Below, piece by piece: positions 1 through 11,420 of a DNA stretch of 64,000 bases (positions are counted from its first letter, which is position 1; each line of letters begins with the position of its first letter). The position numbers were made by a program, and so were the translations under genes. This DNA comes from Euglena gracilis. Lineage: Eukaryota; Euglenida; Euglenophyceae; Euglenales. The stretch lies in the NCBI GenBank assembly GCA_039621445.1, contig CP154955.1, positions 12,590,960 to 12,654,959 on the forward strand. Reading direction: 5' to 3'. Below the pieces are notes generated by a model. That model was not told the DNA's origin. It saw only the letters and a list, made by a program, of their open reading frames with translations, and did no database searches.

Positions 1-322
1 AGCCAGATTTCTTTCTTTTGGAAATTGTTAAAGAGGGGCTTGCAGGATATTTCTGCTAGCTTGAGGGGGAAAGGTAACGGAGTAGGCCAATTGGTGGGGG
101 TTTTCCCCAAAGATCTGATTAACTCCCAAAAGCAAAGAAATAAGACAGATTTTGGAGGGTATTTAGCATCCATTTTGTGGCGCATTGGGTCGCTTTTGTT
201 GTCGAAAATATGCACCTCTTTAAGACATCTCCTCATTTCTGTTAATTGCTGCTGCCCTCCTTTTGTCAGGGGCAAGCAAGAAACGCGTCCATCTGCCATA
301 TGCCTCCCCCCCCCCCCGACAG

Positions 323-429
323 GTGTACGAGGGCTTGCTGGGCCACCCTTACGTCAACCTCACCATCCTGCCCCTCGATGCCCCCCTAGCAGTGGTCCAG
401 CGCTTCGACTGGCTGGTGCTCCTCCCCAG
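323..429 (+). CDS. Gene A exon 6
   Basis: 107 bp, the same length as exon 6 in genes B and C. Encodes GHPYVNLTILPLDAP and VQRFDWLVLLP. The acceptor is CCGACAG and the donor AG|GTCGCA; copies B and C have AG|GCCGCA here. Confidence 0.75.
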
Positions 430-1223
430 GTCGCACCACATGAGAGCCGCACGGAAGTGAGAGGAGGCAGCGAGGAGGTGGGGGCGGATGTGCCAGAAGG
501 ACCTCGGGGGGGGGGGGGGGGGCGGGCCAAGCTCCCCCCGGTCCCAGGGAGTTCTGCAGCAAGGGGCTGGATGGGTTGAGCGGGAAATTTCTGGTGCAAA
601 GCGCCGGAATTTAAAAAAAAGTGGCCAAAGTTGAAATGAAAGATGCGGGTTTGGGAGGATTTTTTCGAAACCAAGATGAAAAATATTGACCCGAAAGTTC
701 ACAAACCCCCAAATAATGAAATTCACCCTGAGGACTGACTTCGAAAGCCCAAATACACTGTGGATGAGGCAAAACAGCAAGGAAGCAGAATCATCAGAGA
801 GTGCCGAGAAAAGAACGTTCTGTTTCTCTTCTTACGTCCCACCAAAGCATGTATGCTTTCCAGGATTTTTCTGGGGGGAGGCTTTGGATGTATGGGTGAC
901 GTTACCTCGCCTGAATAGGCCTCTGACCCTATTTGTAGCCCCCCCCCCCCCAATAACCCCCCAATAATGGGTGGGGGGCAGTAGCCAGTAGCCAGCCTAT
1001 TTTCACACAGCACAGCTGCAAGCACCCAAGCACCCTCCCATGTCCTCTCTGTCCCTTCTCCGCTACCAGCGGCGAACAGAAAGATATCCGATGGATTCTC
1101 CGAATGAGTTCAATTCTTAAGAACACTGGATCCCCCGGCAGTCTTTCACGAGCAACTCACTTGCATTTTGTCTTGGGCGGCGCTTTTTCTTCGGTGTGGG
1201 CAAATGGGACCACACCCACGGAG

Positions 1224-1346
1224 GGGGTGCGACATGCTTTGAACGCCGTACCACGTCTCTCTCGTCAATTATTCGTGGCTGGACCCCAGCATGACGCGGC
1301 GGACCGTCGTCATCGACTTCAAGGACAACCGCGTGTGCAGCCACCG
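1224..1346 (+). CDS. Gene A exon 7, with in-frame TGA
   Basis: Encodes TPYHVSLVNYSWLDPSMT and VVIDFKDNRVCSH. An AG at 1222-1223 gives the right phase after exon 6, but TGA at 1240-1242 falls just before the conserved TPYHVSL. Gene B has the same TGA; gene C reads LLPTPYHV instead. Confidence 0.65.
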
Positions 1347-1456
1347 GTGGCGTGTGTGCCTGTTTGCTTGCTGCGTGTGAACGTTTCCTCCAAACGGCGG
1401 GATGGCGTTTGGCCGGTTTGGCCACAGCCACTGAATTTCTGCCACACCTATTCATT

Positions 1457-1774
1457 TAAACCACCCCAAATAATGCCCCCCACCAGAGACGTTACACAAA
1501 TAACAGCCCCCCTCCCCCGATTCATTGGGCTCGAACGTCGTGACTGTTCTGCCACCAGTCAGGGCACAAAAAAACTGCCAATGTTTTCTGAAACAGTTTT
1601 TTTTTTCCACACAAAAACCAGTCATCTTGACAGGAGGGTCCTAAAGAAAAGGTCATTTGGGGGGGGGGGGATGGGCATTTTGAGGCCATTTCTGCAGCCC
1701 CCCCCCAAATGATAGCCCCCCCGAGATTTTAATTGTGTCCGAATAATAGCCCCATGGGGCTATTCGGGGGATTA
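1457..1774. mobile_element. Poly-C MITE with TA duplication, copy 1
   Basis: Left end TA-AACCACCCCAAATAATG and right end, read inward, TA-ATCCCCCGAATAGCCCC, in the intron after exon 7 of gene A. Four other window elements have matching termini and TA flanks. A Tc1/mariner-like (Stowaway-type) origin is inferred from the TA duplication; no transposase is present. Confidence 0.5.
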
Positions 1775-1784
1775 CACATGCAGA

Positions 1785-1786
1785 GA

Positions 1787-1848
<62 letters not shown>

Positions 1849-1985
1849 TACGCACACACACAAAACACACGCACGCACACACACACACACGCACACACAC
1901 ACACACACACAAAACACACACACACACAAAACACACGCACGCACACACAGACACAAACAAAACACACACACACACAAAACACACC
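1785..1985. repeat. (CA)n / (GCAC)n microsatellite
   Basis: About 200 bp of CA and CGCA repeats with short AAAACAC interruptions in an intron of gene A. Confidence 0.95.
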
Positions 1986-2019
1986 CTCACACCGCCCCGC
2001 TGCCATCCACACTGGGTGG

Positions 2020-2362
2020 GTGGGTGAGCAGGTGGGTGGGTGGGTGCCAGAGACTTTTTTAAGTTTCCTGACCCGGGGGGGGGGGGTGTTGAACTCCGTG
2101 TTTGGAGGTTTGGCGCTGTCCCCTCGGCCGAGTCCCGGGGGGGGGGGGGGGGCAAGTGGGTACCTATTTTTGGCACAAAGTGCCGGAAAAAATACTGGAC
2201 CCCAAAATTGACCTCCCCAAAAGTGGGACCCCGAGCCCCCCCCCCCCCCCGGGCCCCCCAGGGGTGGTTGGGTGGGTTCGGACCACTCCTCAAAAAACGG
2301 ATGGATGGGCGGATGGGTGGGTGTGGGTGTGGGTGTGTGTGTGTGTGTGTGTGTGTGTGCAG
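2020..2362. repeat. G/C-rich intronic repeat with short GGGT and GT tracts
   Basis: GGGT and GT tracts flank a segment with a GGCACAAAGTGCC hairpin followed by GGACCCCAAAATTGACC. The same core recurs near 590, 23890, 24015, 28735, 43190 and 54075, so this is probably a degenerate foldback-type MITE. I could not define its ends. Confidence 0.45.
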
Positions 2363-2382
2363 GCGTGCTTTCGTTTCTGCAG

Positions 2383-2447
2383 CATGCAGTGGTACGACGT
2401 GCCGCCGTACCGGGCCCTCGTGTATTTCAAGCGCGCCTACGTCCACC
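2383..2447 (+). CDS. Gene A exon 8
   Basis: 65 bp encoding MQWYDVPPYRALVYFKRAYV. Acceptor CTGCAG. The only donor that keeps phase with exon 9 and matches the uninterrupted gene C exon is GC (CACC|GCACCG). Confidence 0.7.
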
Positions 2448-2604
2448 GCACCGCCGGGGTCAGGCTTCTTTCTTTCAAAACCCTGTGGGTGAGTGGGTGG
2501 TCCCAACCAGCCCTGTTTGCATGTCGTTGGGGGAGGGCTTCTCGGTCCCCTCCCCCTCATTGGGTTCTATTCCAGGTGAGTCGACCCCACGGACTTGTAA
2601 ACAG

Positions 2605-2712
2605 GCCTGATTGTGGTGTCCACCGACATTTCCCGTTTCTGCCCGCTGAACGTGGCGCCGATGCACTACGCCATCTTTGACCCCTGGCTGCTGCCACACA
2701 CCACCCTGGGGG
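2605..2712 (+). CDS. Gene A exon 9
   Basis: 108 bp encoding LIVVSTDISRFCPLNVAP and MHYAIFDPWLLP. Acceptor AACAG|GC; the likely donor is GC (G|GCCATT). Together with exon 8 it equals the 173-bp fused exon of gene C. Confidence 0.7.
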
Positions 2713-3577
2713 GCCATTCCTCTTTAGTCTGTTTTGTACCTCGGTTTATCCCCTCTTCCATTGCTTTGTTTATTGATTTGCCCTCTCCCTGTGCGCTTGG
2801 TATGGTGCATTTTCCTCCTCGAGTGGCCACAATGTGTGATTTTGGAACCTGATGCAACTGGTCGCCGCGTGCCCGTCAGGTCAGAAAACGTGGAGACTGG
2901 TGGGGGAAACTGAATCAAAAGCGAGTCAAATGATTTTGAAACGATGCGGACAGGCTTTGACTGTCTCCTTCACAGGCCTGGCAGGGACGAGAGTGATAAA
3001 GAAAGCAACGCATTCATCCATGCAGGCCCCTTCTCATTTTAAAACCTGACGTTTTGGGACTGTCATCGGATCCGGGACAAATGGTTCCTCACCCCCAGGC
3101 AAATTGCCTTGTTCGTCATTTCACAATTGGGTGGGGGTGGGGTACACGAGACCTGCACCTACACCAAGCATCGAGTCTCCAACAAGCGATGCTCAAAATG
3201 TGCTCCGGGCGATAATCAGCATGTCAGGAGAGCATGGCATTTCCATTCGGGCCCAGAAGGGCAATTGTTGTATTGAACGTGGAGCCCTTCCGACCTGAAA
3301 TGAGCTGATCACCTGTCTCACCTGTCTTTGCACACTTTGTTTTGGTGTAGCTTCTGATTGCAAGCCGGAAAGTTCAACAGCAGCGTGCTGGCAAGGGATC
3401 TCTGTGTAGCCAGAATGCGCATGCAAAGGAACCCGCACACGCGCACATGTGCACACACCTTTGGAGTTTCAAACAAGCTCAGGTGACGTCCTACCATCCA
3501 CAGTTATCCCCAAAATGCAAAGCAAAACAACAGTGAGAACCATACATAAATTTATGAGAACCTTAGAGGGTTTTGGT

Positions 3578-3766
3578 GTGTGGGTGGGTGGGTGGGTGGG
3601 TGGGTGTGGGTGGGTGGGTGGGTGGGTGGGTGTGGGTGGGTGGGTGGGTGGGTGGGTGTGTGGGTGTGCACGTGCGTGCGTGCGCACGCATGTGTGGGTG
3701 GGTGGGTGGGTATGTGGGTGGGTGAAGGGCGGGTGGGCAGGTGGGTGGGAGGGTGGGTGGGCAGGT
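3578..3766. repeat. (GGGT)n / (GGGTGT)n array
   Basis: Strand-asymmetric G-rich tetranucleotide array in the intron between exons 9 and 10 of gene A. The same intron of gene B holds a CA-rich array at 31065-32095. Confidence 0.95.
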
Positions 3767-3832
3767 GTGTGCGCAAGTGCATGGGGAGGGGTGTGTAGGT
3801 GTGCTCATTCCTTCCGTTGGTCACGGGGCGAG

Positions 3833-3971
3833 TCTGTCCCCCCCCAATGCCGTGGATGACGCCCCGTCCCATCTACTGGGAGGCTCGCCCCTACGCCGTG
3901 GTCTGCACCCTCCGCGCTCGCTCCGTGCGCACCTCCACCGGCAGCGCGGGGCGGTGGAACACGGTGCAGTG
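3833..3971 (+). CDS. Gene A exon 10
   Basis: Encodes MTPRPIYWEARPYAVVCT followed by LRARSVRTSTGSAGRWNTVQ. Donor CAGTG|GTGTGT is shared by all three copies, and its phase fits exon 11. The start uses the nearest in-phase AG (GGCGAG|TC); copy C suggests it could be about 20 bp further on. Confidence 0.65.
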
Positions 3972-4059
3972 GTGTGTGCCGCCAGACACCCGATTGCCAA
4001 CCGAAGGAGTCTCTGCATCCCCGACCAAAGTCTCGGTTGCAAAGGGGGGATGAAAGTTG

Positions 4060-4680
4060 CATAACTTGCTTTTTTGAAAAATCCAAAATTTTGCATTTTT
4101 TGTGTAATGAAAATTTTGCGAAAGTCGCATTTTGCATATTTTTTTGCCCTTGCTATTTTTTTCTGGGCAATTGCACAGGCAAATTGCTCTACCACCAGAC
4201 AAATGGAAGTTGCACACTGCACATTTTTGGATTTATTTCGCATATACAGTAGCTGCATTATGAAATATAAGTGCTTGCAAATGGGCAAACCGTGTCATTT
4301 TGCAAGTTTGCACCACGCTTTCTTTTGGTGTGAAATTTTTTTGGTGGTTTTCGTTGTTTTTTTTGGCATTTTCGAACAGAAAAAAAAACATGCAAGACGC
4401 AATTTTGTTTATTCTTTCATCTGTAGGTGGAGAAAAGTGCAAATAATTGCCCAAAATCTGCACCGTATTGCGTGGCAAATAATGTTACAAATTAAATGCT
4501 CAGAAGAGTCAAAATTTTTTTCAAAATTCTCTCCAGCAGAAAGTGTAGAGTCCCGGAGAACGTAAAGAAATTCACATACCACTTGCATTTTGCATTTTTT
4601 TCATTTTTTGCTTTTTTTTGCATTTTTTTGCTTTTTTTGCATTTGCGTATTTTGAGGAGCTTTATGCATAATTCCCCCCA
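4060..4680. repeat. A/T-rich intron with TTTTTTGCAT minisatellite
   Basis: Intron between exons 10 and 11 of gene A. It is rich in T-runs separated by GCAT or GCAAA, most regular at 4578-4655. No coding signal. Confidence 0.7.
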
Positions 4681-4847
4681 GAGGGCCCCACCCTGGTGGG
4701 GAGCTTTTTTTCAAGCCAGCCCAAGTTCTCCGCCTTTGAACTCTGAGGTTGAACAGAACTTGTAAAGTTGAAGGAGCAGAGTGCAAGATCCCCCCAATAA
4801 AAGTAGTAAGAAAGGGAGCGCTTTCCATTTGGCTCTGTCTCTGACAG

Positions 4848-4916
4848 GCTGAAGGAGTTCCAAGCGAAGACTTCTTACAACATGCTTATCAAGTCGGTCT
4901 CCCCCTACGGAGACCA
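4848..4916 (+). CDS. Gene A exon 11
   Basis: 69 bp encoding LKEFQAKTSYNMLIKSVSPY then GDQ. Acceptor CTGACAG|G; donor GACCA|GTGTGT, which is in phase with exon 12. Confidence 0.75.
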
Positions 4917-5368
4917 GTGTGTTGTCTGCAACTGCGTTGGATGCGGTCTACCCCCTCCCCTCTTTCTTTTCAACATCCAAATACAGAGGAATACAATCTG
5001 CAGCAACCTATGGGAAGCACCGGTCAGGAAAAGTAATTTGAATATCCGTGTCATCAGAAGGCCCCAATACTTGCATATTCTTTATTTGCTTCCAAAAATG
5101 TATAAATGCACAGAACTCAACGTTCATTGTGATGAGTACCTGCGGTTCAACCAGTGGCTGTGTCGCATTACCACCACCGACAGCGAAACCCAGCAATGGC
5201 GAACTAGCTAGGTCGCAGAGTTTTGTCCCGGTAAAACCTCAAACAGAAAATCTTGCAATTTCCATTTCGATTCGATTCCAATTCGATTTCACGTGGTTTT
5301 CAGACTTTTGTGATTGTTTTTCTGTGACGGATCACAGGTTCTTTCCCTCTTTTCTGCAAGCTTCTCAG

Positions 5369-5588
5369 GGATGTTGTATGTTCTTCGTGGCTCCTGTTTT
5401 GTTCCGGCCAACACGGCGGCATTTCTGACACGGCGTACCTGCGCCTCCTCCACCACGCCCGCATCGTCGTGACGTGCCAGCCCGCGCACTGGGAGACCGA
5501 CTTCCGCACGTGGGAGGCCCTCGCCAGCGGGGCGCTGGTGTTTGTGGACCGGATGTTGACCCCGCTGGCCTACCCCCTGCAGGACGGG
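5369..5588 (+). CDS. Gene A exon 12 (glycosyltransferase core)
   Basis: Encodes GGISDTAYLRLLHHARIVVT, CQPAHWETDFRTWEALASGA and LVFVDRMLTPLAYPLQDG. The E-A-L-A-S-G-A-L-V block matches the conserved E..A.G segment of group-1 glycosyltransferases. Acceptor TTCTCAG|G; donor GACGGG|GTGTGT. Confidence 0.8.
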
Positions 5589-5681
5589 GTGTGTTGTGGT
5601 GTGCTGCTGTGCTTGCTGTGTTGTGCTGTGATGTGGTGTGTTGTGTTGTGTTGTGGTGTGGTGTGGTGTGATGTGTGGTGT
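5589..5681. repeat. (TGTTGTG)n array, left part
   Basis: Starts directly at the exon 12 donor. The same kind of array starts the intron in gene B (33692-33825). The right half continues at 8724-8880 beyond the inserted element. Confidence 0.9.
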
Positions 5682-8600
5682 CTTAGACGGCCGGGAATGC
5701 ACTTTTCATTTTTGGTGGTTTTTTGCGCACCTGCGCATTCTTTTTGACCAATTGTGTCGCCATCACTTGAAGGGGCGGCCGACCCGTCAGCTGAAACCCC
5801 TGGTACCAAAATTGGTACCAATACCTTCGACCCCTGGGTTTTTTCCTGGGCAAACCGAATTTTTTCGTTTTGAAAATGACGGTTTAGCACCTCCGCGGAC
5901 CGAGGGAAAACCCCCATCTGCCGAAGTAGGTGCGACACAAAACACTGTTTTACGAGGACAAACCCTCGTCAGGTGAAGGCGTTGTATTTGTTGCTGCCCC
6001 CCCCCCTGTTTTGTGGCGCCCAGTGAATGTGCAGGTGCGCATTCACCCCCCTCCCCGTCCCGGCCTTTTCACGAAGTTTTGGACGGTTATTGTGGCTCCC
6101 GGGGATGGTTGTGGGAAGGGGGTACCGTGGTCTCTGCGGTTTGAGTGGAGAGGAGGTTCTGTGCCCTGTGCTGGAAGCAGGGCACGAGAGGGCTCTGGCG
6201 AATGTTTGGTGTGTGCGAGTAGTCTGCATTCAGAGAGTAGTGGGGGGGGGTGTTAAAATCAAGACCAGATGTCTGAAGGGGAGGGCTCGTTACCCTCCTC
6301 AGGCTGCCTGCTGTTTGCCATCCCACACGGTGCACTGCACCCCTCCTTGACACTTGCAGGCACAGCATCCCTCCAGTGGCGCACGCAGTCTGCTCCGCAT
6401 GTGCCTTCTCATGGGCACCACGGCACATCACCATGTGCGACCACCTGTGTTTAGGTCTGACGTTTGTGATGGGGTGCTGGGTATGGAAGGGGGGGGGGCT
6501 GGCTTGCACTCCTCTCCTGTGTGTCACTGGTTTTAAAAGCTACGAGGCGGAGCCCAACTTCAACCCTTTTTGTCACAGACAACACCCTCGGAGTGCGCAT
6601 GTGCGCATTCTCTGTGCTGTTGGGAGCTGTGTCTCGCACTCCTGAACCCAGTGCCAGCACAGCATTATGGCAGGGCTACCCCCATGGTGCACTGCTGGCT
6701 TTTTTTGTTAGCGATTTCAGAGGCGTCGCATTGCACAGGAGGATGCCGCCAGAGTAGGGTGGACGTCTCCTGGGCTGTGCCTCCACCTTGTGTGCTGAGT
6801 AGTTTGGCATGGCCCTGTACAGCAACCTCCTACCAGGGTGCTTTAAGGGGGGACACAAGAAGGGAATGTGCATGTGCGCATTCACCCCGATGTGCCATGT
6901 TTGACTGCAGCCATTGCGGATGGAGTGTGTGGAGAAAGTGGGTTCACATGTGCTTTCCCTGGTCTTCACAGCCGCCAAGGGTTGTGTAGTTTGCAGTGCT
7001 GGAGCGTCGACTCTGAGTACATGATAAACAGGGTTCTATGTGGTGGGTGACGTTTGTTGCCAACAAGGCCACAGGTGGTGGTCATCCTCTGCCGTGTTTC
7101 GCCCCAGGGCTGCCTCGTCCTCGGACACCATTGGATCCTCACAGGGAGGTCTGCACTTCAGCCGTGTGGTTTCAAGCCCAGGCCAGGCGGGGGGATTTGG
7201 CGTGGGTGGTGGCATACCCACCTGGGAGTGAAAATATTCGACGGTGTGGCTGTCATTCAAAGAAAGGAACAGGACGTTTTTTTTTGCGCATGTACAGATT
7301 CACCGGCATTTCACTCATGCCATGAAGGACTGCTGACCGCATTTGGGAATCAGGGTGCCCGTCACCGAGGAATTTCCTCGGGCATTGTCCTTTTCTCATC
7401 TGTATGCCCTTGGTACGACACAGTGTAATACACAGAAAAGCAGAACGGAAAACATTCCTGGGTTTATCGGCAAGTTTTTGTTGTGATGCTAGTGCCTGTC
7501 TCACAATCTCAAGGGCCTGGAGAAAATTTGGGGCAAGGACTAACCAGTGGTGTTCGCTTCTTTGAGTCCATTTGGATTGTGAATTAATTCTGTGTTTACA
7601 GACCGCTTTTGGGAATGATGCCGAAGGTGGTGACAGGCGTGTTTCGCTCTCGAGGTGCCAACCCCGTGAGCATTGTGTGTGGAACCAGACACAACCCCCT
7701 GCGTTGACCCTAATTGTGGGGCACAGTACTCTTGGCACCGCGCACTGCAGCCCAACATAAGGTTGTTCAGGGAGCCAATTGGCTGTGTGCCGCCATGCAC
7801 GCTCTGGGGCGTGGGGTCGGACAACGCTGGCAGCAGCCTCCCTATCACCTACCCCAGGTGGGGGACGGTTGCATGTGCATTGTGATTTGATCCATATTGA
7901 GCAGTGTGACTCGGCTGGGCACTGGATGCAGCGGGTGAAGTAGAATGCACAGGTGCGCATTCTGATTTGTTTGGTGACTTGCGCTGCAGGGGGTTAGTTC
8001 ACCTGTCACTGAAGGACATCAATTCGTGCTTTGGCACCTGCCGTCGCCGAGCCCAGGGTTTTCCATGCTGCTGCAGGTGTGGTGTTTCAGGGTGTGGTCT
8101 GGTACCGCGACATGGTTGCCCAGGGTGTTTCTGTTGGTTCATCTCCCCCTCACACACCCATGTTCTGCAAGCCCGAAACCACATCACAGCGGTGCACAGC
8201 TCGCATTCAAGGCAGGCAAACAACAGGCCATACCCAGTGTGTCTTTCAATGTCAATGCGCGTGTGCGCATTCCCCCTTAGGGCTGTGTCTCCATGGCTGC
8301 AAGGTGTTCCCTTCCATATTCATCCCAGGTTCACCAGGCCCTGCCCCCAGAAGCCATCAACACACATCGGTGAACACAAGGTGTCACACCCAGGTCCAGG
8401 CTTCCCTGTGTCGCCCGTGTTCCGCATGCCGTGTGGAGTGTGCTGAGTGTGTGTCCATCCACGCACTGTACCACAGTCGTCGTGAAACAGCTGCAAAAAG
8501 CATGGTACGTGGTTGAAGCAGAATACTGGGGGGTGGTTCCTGGGGTCGCGTTGAATCCAATCAGCTCATTTTTGAGGTGTTTACCCCCAGTCTGGAAGAG

Positions 8601-8723
8601 GCACCAAGCCATGCAAAATGCGCACCTGCGCACTCCGCGTCCAAAATGCGCGGATGCGCATTTTCACTAAAACTGCCTAAATTTTGTGACTCAACAAGAA
8701 AAGTGCATTCCCGGCCGTCTAAG
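5682..8723. mobile_element. 3.0-kb DNA transposon with 26-bp perfect inverted ends and internal palindromes
   Basis: The left end begins CTTAGACGGCCGGGAATG at 5682 and the inverted right end finishes at 8723; 26 bp match perfectly. The element splits the TGTTGTG array that follows exon 12 of gene A; genes B and C lack it at this position. Flanks TGTGGTGT and TGTGTTGT could be an 8-bp duplication, but they lie in a repeat. Inside are about ten 18-24 bp palindromes around TGCGCANNTGCGCA and no convincing ORF, so it is non-autonomous. The superfamily is not identified. Confidence 0.85.
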
Positions 8724-8880
8724 TGTGTTGTGTTGGGTTGTGTTGTGTTGCGTGGTGTGGTCTGTTGTGGTGTGGTGTGTTGTGTTGCGTGGTGTTGTCT
8801 GTTGTGTTGTGGTGTGTTGTGTTGCGTTGTGTTGTGTTGTGGTGTGGTGTGGTGTGTTGTGTTGCGTGGTGTTGTGTTGT
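8724..8880. repeat. (TGTTGTG)n array, right part
   Basis: Continuation of the intronic array, displaced by the 3-kb element at 5682-8723. Confidence 0.9.
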
Positions 8881-8907
8881 CCCCGCCTCTGCCATCCTAC
8901 CTTTCAG

Positions 8908-8945
8908 GTTCACTGGGTCGTTTTCGATCCTTTCAACAAGACAGA
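8908..8945 (+). CDS. Gene A exon 13
   Basis: 38 bp encoding VHWVVFDPFNKT. Acceptor TTTCAG|G; donor ACAGA|GTTCCG. The length is the same in all copies, and the phase fits exon 14 in A and B. Confidence 0.75.
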
Positions 8946-9424
8946 GTTCCGCCCAGCCCCCCTGTCTGCATCAATGGGTGTATTATATTTGTGGCTTGGG
9001 GCGTGCATGACCTAAAACTGTCACGAACTCATGAAATGATTGGAATTTGCGTCCTGCACCCGCTCGTGGTCGCCTGTTAGCATTTCCCCCAAGGAGGCAG
9101 GCGTTTTGGGGGGGGGGGGGCAAGAGGGTTACAAACCTGCGGTATTTTGGGGCCATTGATTCATTTAACACCTGTGGCCCCTATCCCTCCGAGGGTTCGA
9201 AAGTGGGTGGGTGGGCCACCCACACACGACCCCCTCCCACAACCCCCTCGCGATTTTTTTCTGGCCCGGCCTTCGGCCAGGAAGGTTGACCTGTGGCACA
9301 CCCCGCAGCTCAGCCGCCCCTTTTTGAAAAATGGATGGGTGGGTTTGGCCCGGCAAAACCCCACGGGGATACACCGGCAGAGTGGCAGACTGTGCCGTTG
9401 GGTAAAGTGGCTGCAGGGACCCAG

Positions 9425-11420
9425 AAAGGCAGACAAGGGGGGGGTACACACGTGTCACATGTGTCGCCCGTGCCACACCTGCCACGCATGGCACACGTGG
9501 TACACGTGGCACACGTGTCACACGTGCAAGCACCTCTGATGATGCTGGGCGATGCTGGGCGATGCTGGATTTTTGGAGACCAGAGGTGGGGTTCCGATGC
9601 TGGGCGATGCTGGGCGATGCTGGGCGATGCTGGCATTTTTTTGTATATTTTGGAGAATTGAACCATTTTTGGGATAATTTTCCCACAAAGCTCCAGTTTG
9701 ACACCCATTTTGGCCATTATGGGTCAATTTTTGCTAATTTGGGGGCTATTTATCACTGATTTGGCAAACATTGGGCTAATTGGGGCCTTTTTGAGCAGAT
9801 TTTATGGCATTTTTAGCCATTTTGCGCCTTTTTGGTGATTTTGGGTCATTTTTCACAATCTTTTGTGGACATTGTTGGCGTTTTTGGGCAATTTTTGATT
9901 ATTTTGGTTGCTTTTTTGGGGCTTTTTGTGGTCAATTTTGGGTTTTTTGTGGCCAATTTTTGGGCTTTTGTGATTATTTTGGCTTGGTCAGGAGCCAACG
10001 GATGAATACTGGACAGATACTGGACAAGATGCCGATGCTGGACAAGATGCAGATTCTGGACAAGATGCAGATACCGGACAAGATGCCGATGCTAGACAAG
10101 ATGAACTGGATGCAGACATTGGACAACATGCAGATGGTGGACAAGATGGACAAGCTGGACAAGAAGCAGATGCTGGACAAGATGCAGATGCTAGACAAGA
10201 TGCAGATACTGGACAAGATGCAGATGGACAAGATGCAGATGCTGGACAACATGCAGATGCTGGACAAGATGCAGATGCTGGACAAGATGCAGATGCTGGA
10301 CAAGAAGCAGATGGTGGACAAGATGCAGGATGCAACGGATGCAGATGGACAACACAATCGACTGGTCGGATACAGCCACATTTTGCCGTGTCTTTCCTTG
10401 GTTGTTGCTGGTTTAACCTCTGAACACTTACACTCGCCGCAGATCCAGCCTGGTCTGGGCAGGGTGTTGGGTCGACACCCCGTTGCTGTTGCAGGGGTGC
10501 CACCCTCCACCCTCCAGCACAACTGTTTTGGATTTTGTTTGTCTGACCGGCAAGAGGCTTGCAATTTGCACTCGATGTTGCCATCTCACAGGCCTACACC
10601 ACATCTTGTGCCGGCAAAAAGTAGCAAAAGTGGTCAAAAAGTGGTCAAAAAGCAGGCAGAAGTGGGGTAAAAGTGGTCAGAAAGCAGCAAAAGTGGTAAA
10701 AAAGTGGGCAAAAGTGGGCAAAAGTGGTCAAAAAAGCAGCAAAAGTGGGCAAAAAAGGTGAAAGTGATCAAAAAGCAGCAACAATGGCAAAAAGTGGGCA
10801 AAAAGTAGCAAACGTGGGCAAAAGTGGTCGAAAAGCAACAAAAGTTGTCAAAAGTGGTCAAAGAGCAGGTAAAAGGGGCCAAAAGTGGTCAAAAAGCAGC
10901 AAAAGTGATCAAAAAGCTGCAAAGGTGGTTGGAAATGGGCAAAAGTGGGCAAAAAGCAGCAAAAGTGGTCAAGAAGCAGTCAAAATTGGTCAAAAGGCAG
11001 CAAATGTGGGCAAAAGTGTTCAAAAAGCAGTCAAAAGTGGGCAAAGTGGGCAAAAAGTAGTCAAAAGTGGTCAAAGTGGTCAAAAAGCAACCAAAGATGG
11101 CCAAAAGTAGCCAAAAGTGGGCTAGAGCGGCAAAAGTAGCAGGCATTAAAGGTACACCTTCAAGGGCTCCAAAGGCGATGCTGGGCGATGCTGGGCGATG
11201 CTGGGCCCAAGGGCATGGCTGACCAGAGGTGCTTGCACACATGTCATGCGTGTCACGTTTGCTTCACGGAGGCGCGGGGCTGGCCCCACCGCAAGCTGCG
11301 GTATTACCTGACGCACCCGCTGGAGGCCCGCGCGGTGGCTCGGGCCGGGCACCAGCACGCGCTTCGGTACCACCGCACCGTGTCCCGCATGGACCACGTG
11401 CTGTGGACCGCCCTACCCGG
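9425..11420 (+). CDS. Gene A exon 14, split by a transposon
   Basis: The acceptor ACCCAG|A is followed by an in-frame run of HxC tripeptides, then a 1,709-bp element (9527-11235) with a stop (TGCAAGCACCTCTGA). After the element the frame resumes with RGWPHRKLRYYLTHPLEA, RAVARAGHQHALRYHR and TVSRMDHVLWTAL. Without the element and one duplication copy, the halves are in frame. The exon ends at CCCGG|GCGGCG, a GC donor position shared with B and C. Confidence 0.75.
9541..9633. repeat. (GATGCTGGGC)n minisatellite, left
   Basis: Two clusters of 10-bp units next to the left end of the exon 14 transposon. The same unit recurs in the same orientation at 11174-11205, near the right end. Confidence 0.9.
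10004..10345. repeat. 18-bp minisatellite, unit about GGACAAGATGCAGATGCT
   Basis: About 19 imperfect units that translate as DKMQML/DKMQIL in one frame. Three further units lie at 56423-56475 in the related element at 54942-56974, which makes this a family component and not host coding sequence. Confidence 0.9.
10615..11135. repeat. Roughly 20-bp minisatellite, unit about AAAAGTGGTCAAAAAGCAGC
   Basis: About 25 degenerate units inside the exon 14 transposon. The lysine-rich open frames here are by-products of the repeat. Confidence 0.85.

Larger units (their letters stand above)
9527..11235. mobile_element. 1.7-kb CARG-family transposon inside exon 14 of gene A
   Basis: Ends CAAGCACCTCTG and CAGAGGTGCTTG are perfect 12-bp inverted repeats. 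The flanks CACACGTG and CACACATG fit an 8-bp target duplication with one change. Genes B and C lack it at the homologous place. It carries GATGCTGGGC repeats near both ends, a roughly 390-bp block shared with 55312-55705, an 18-bp minisatellite and a 20-bp minisatellite. There is no transposase, so it must move in trans. The 8-bp duplication and CARG ends suggest a hAT-like relation (inference). Confidence 0.85.

Noticed and set aside
9804-10670. 288-residue frame with DKMQML repeats as a repeat protein
   Set aside because: It lies wholly in a transposon and is driven by an 18-bp minisatellite also found in the related element at 56.4 kb.
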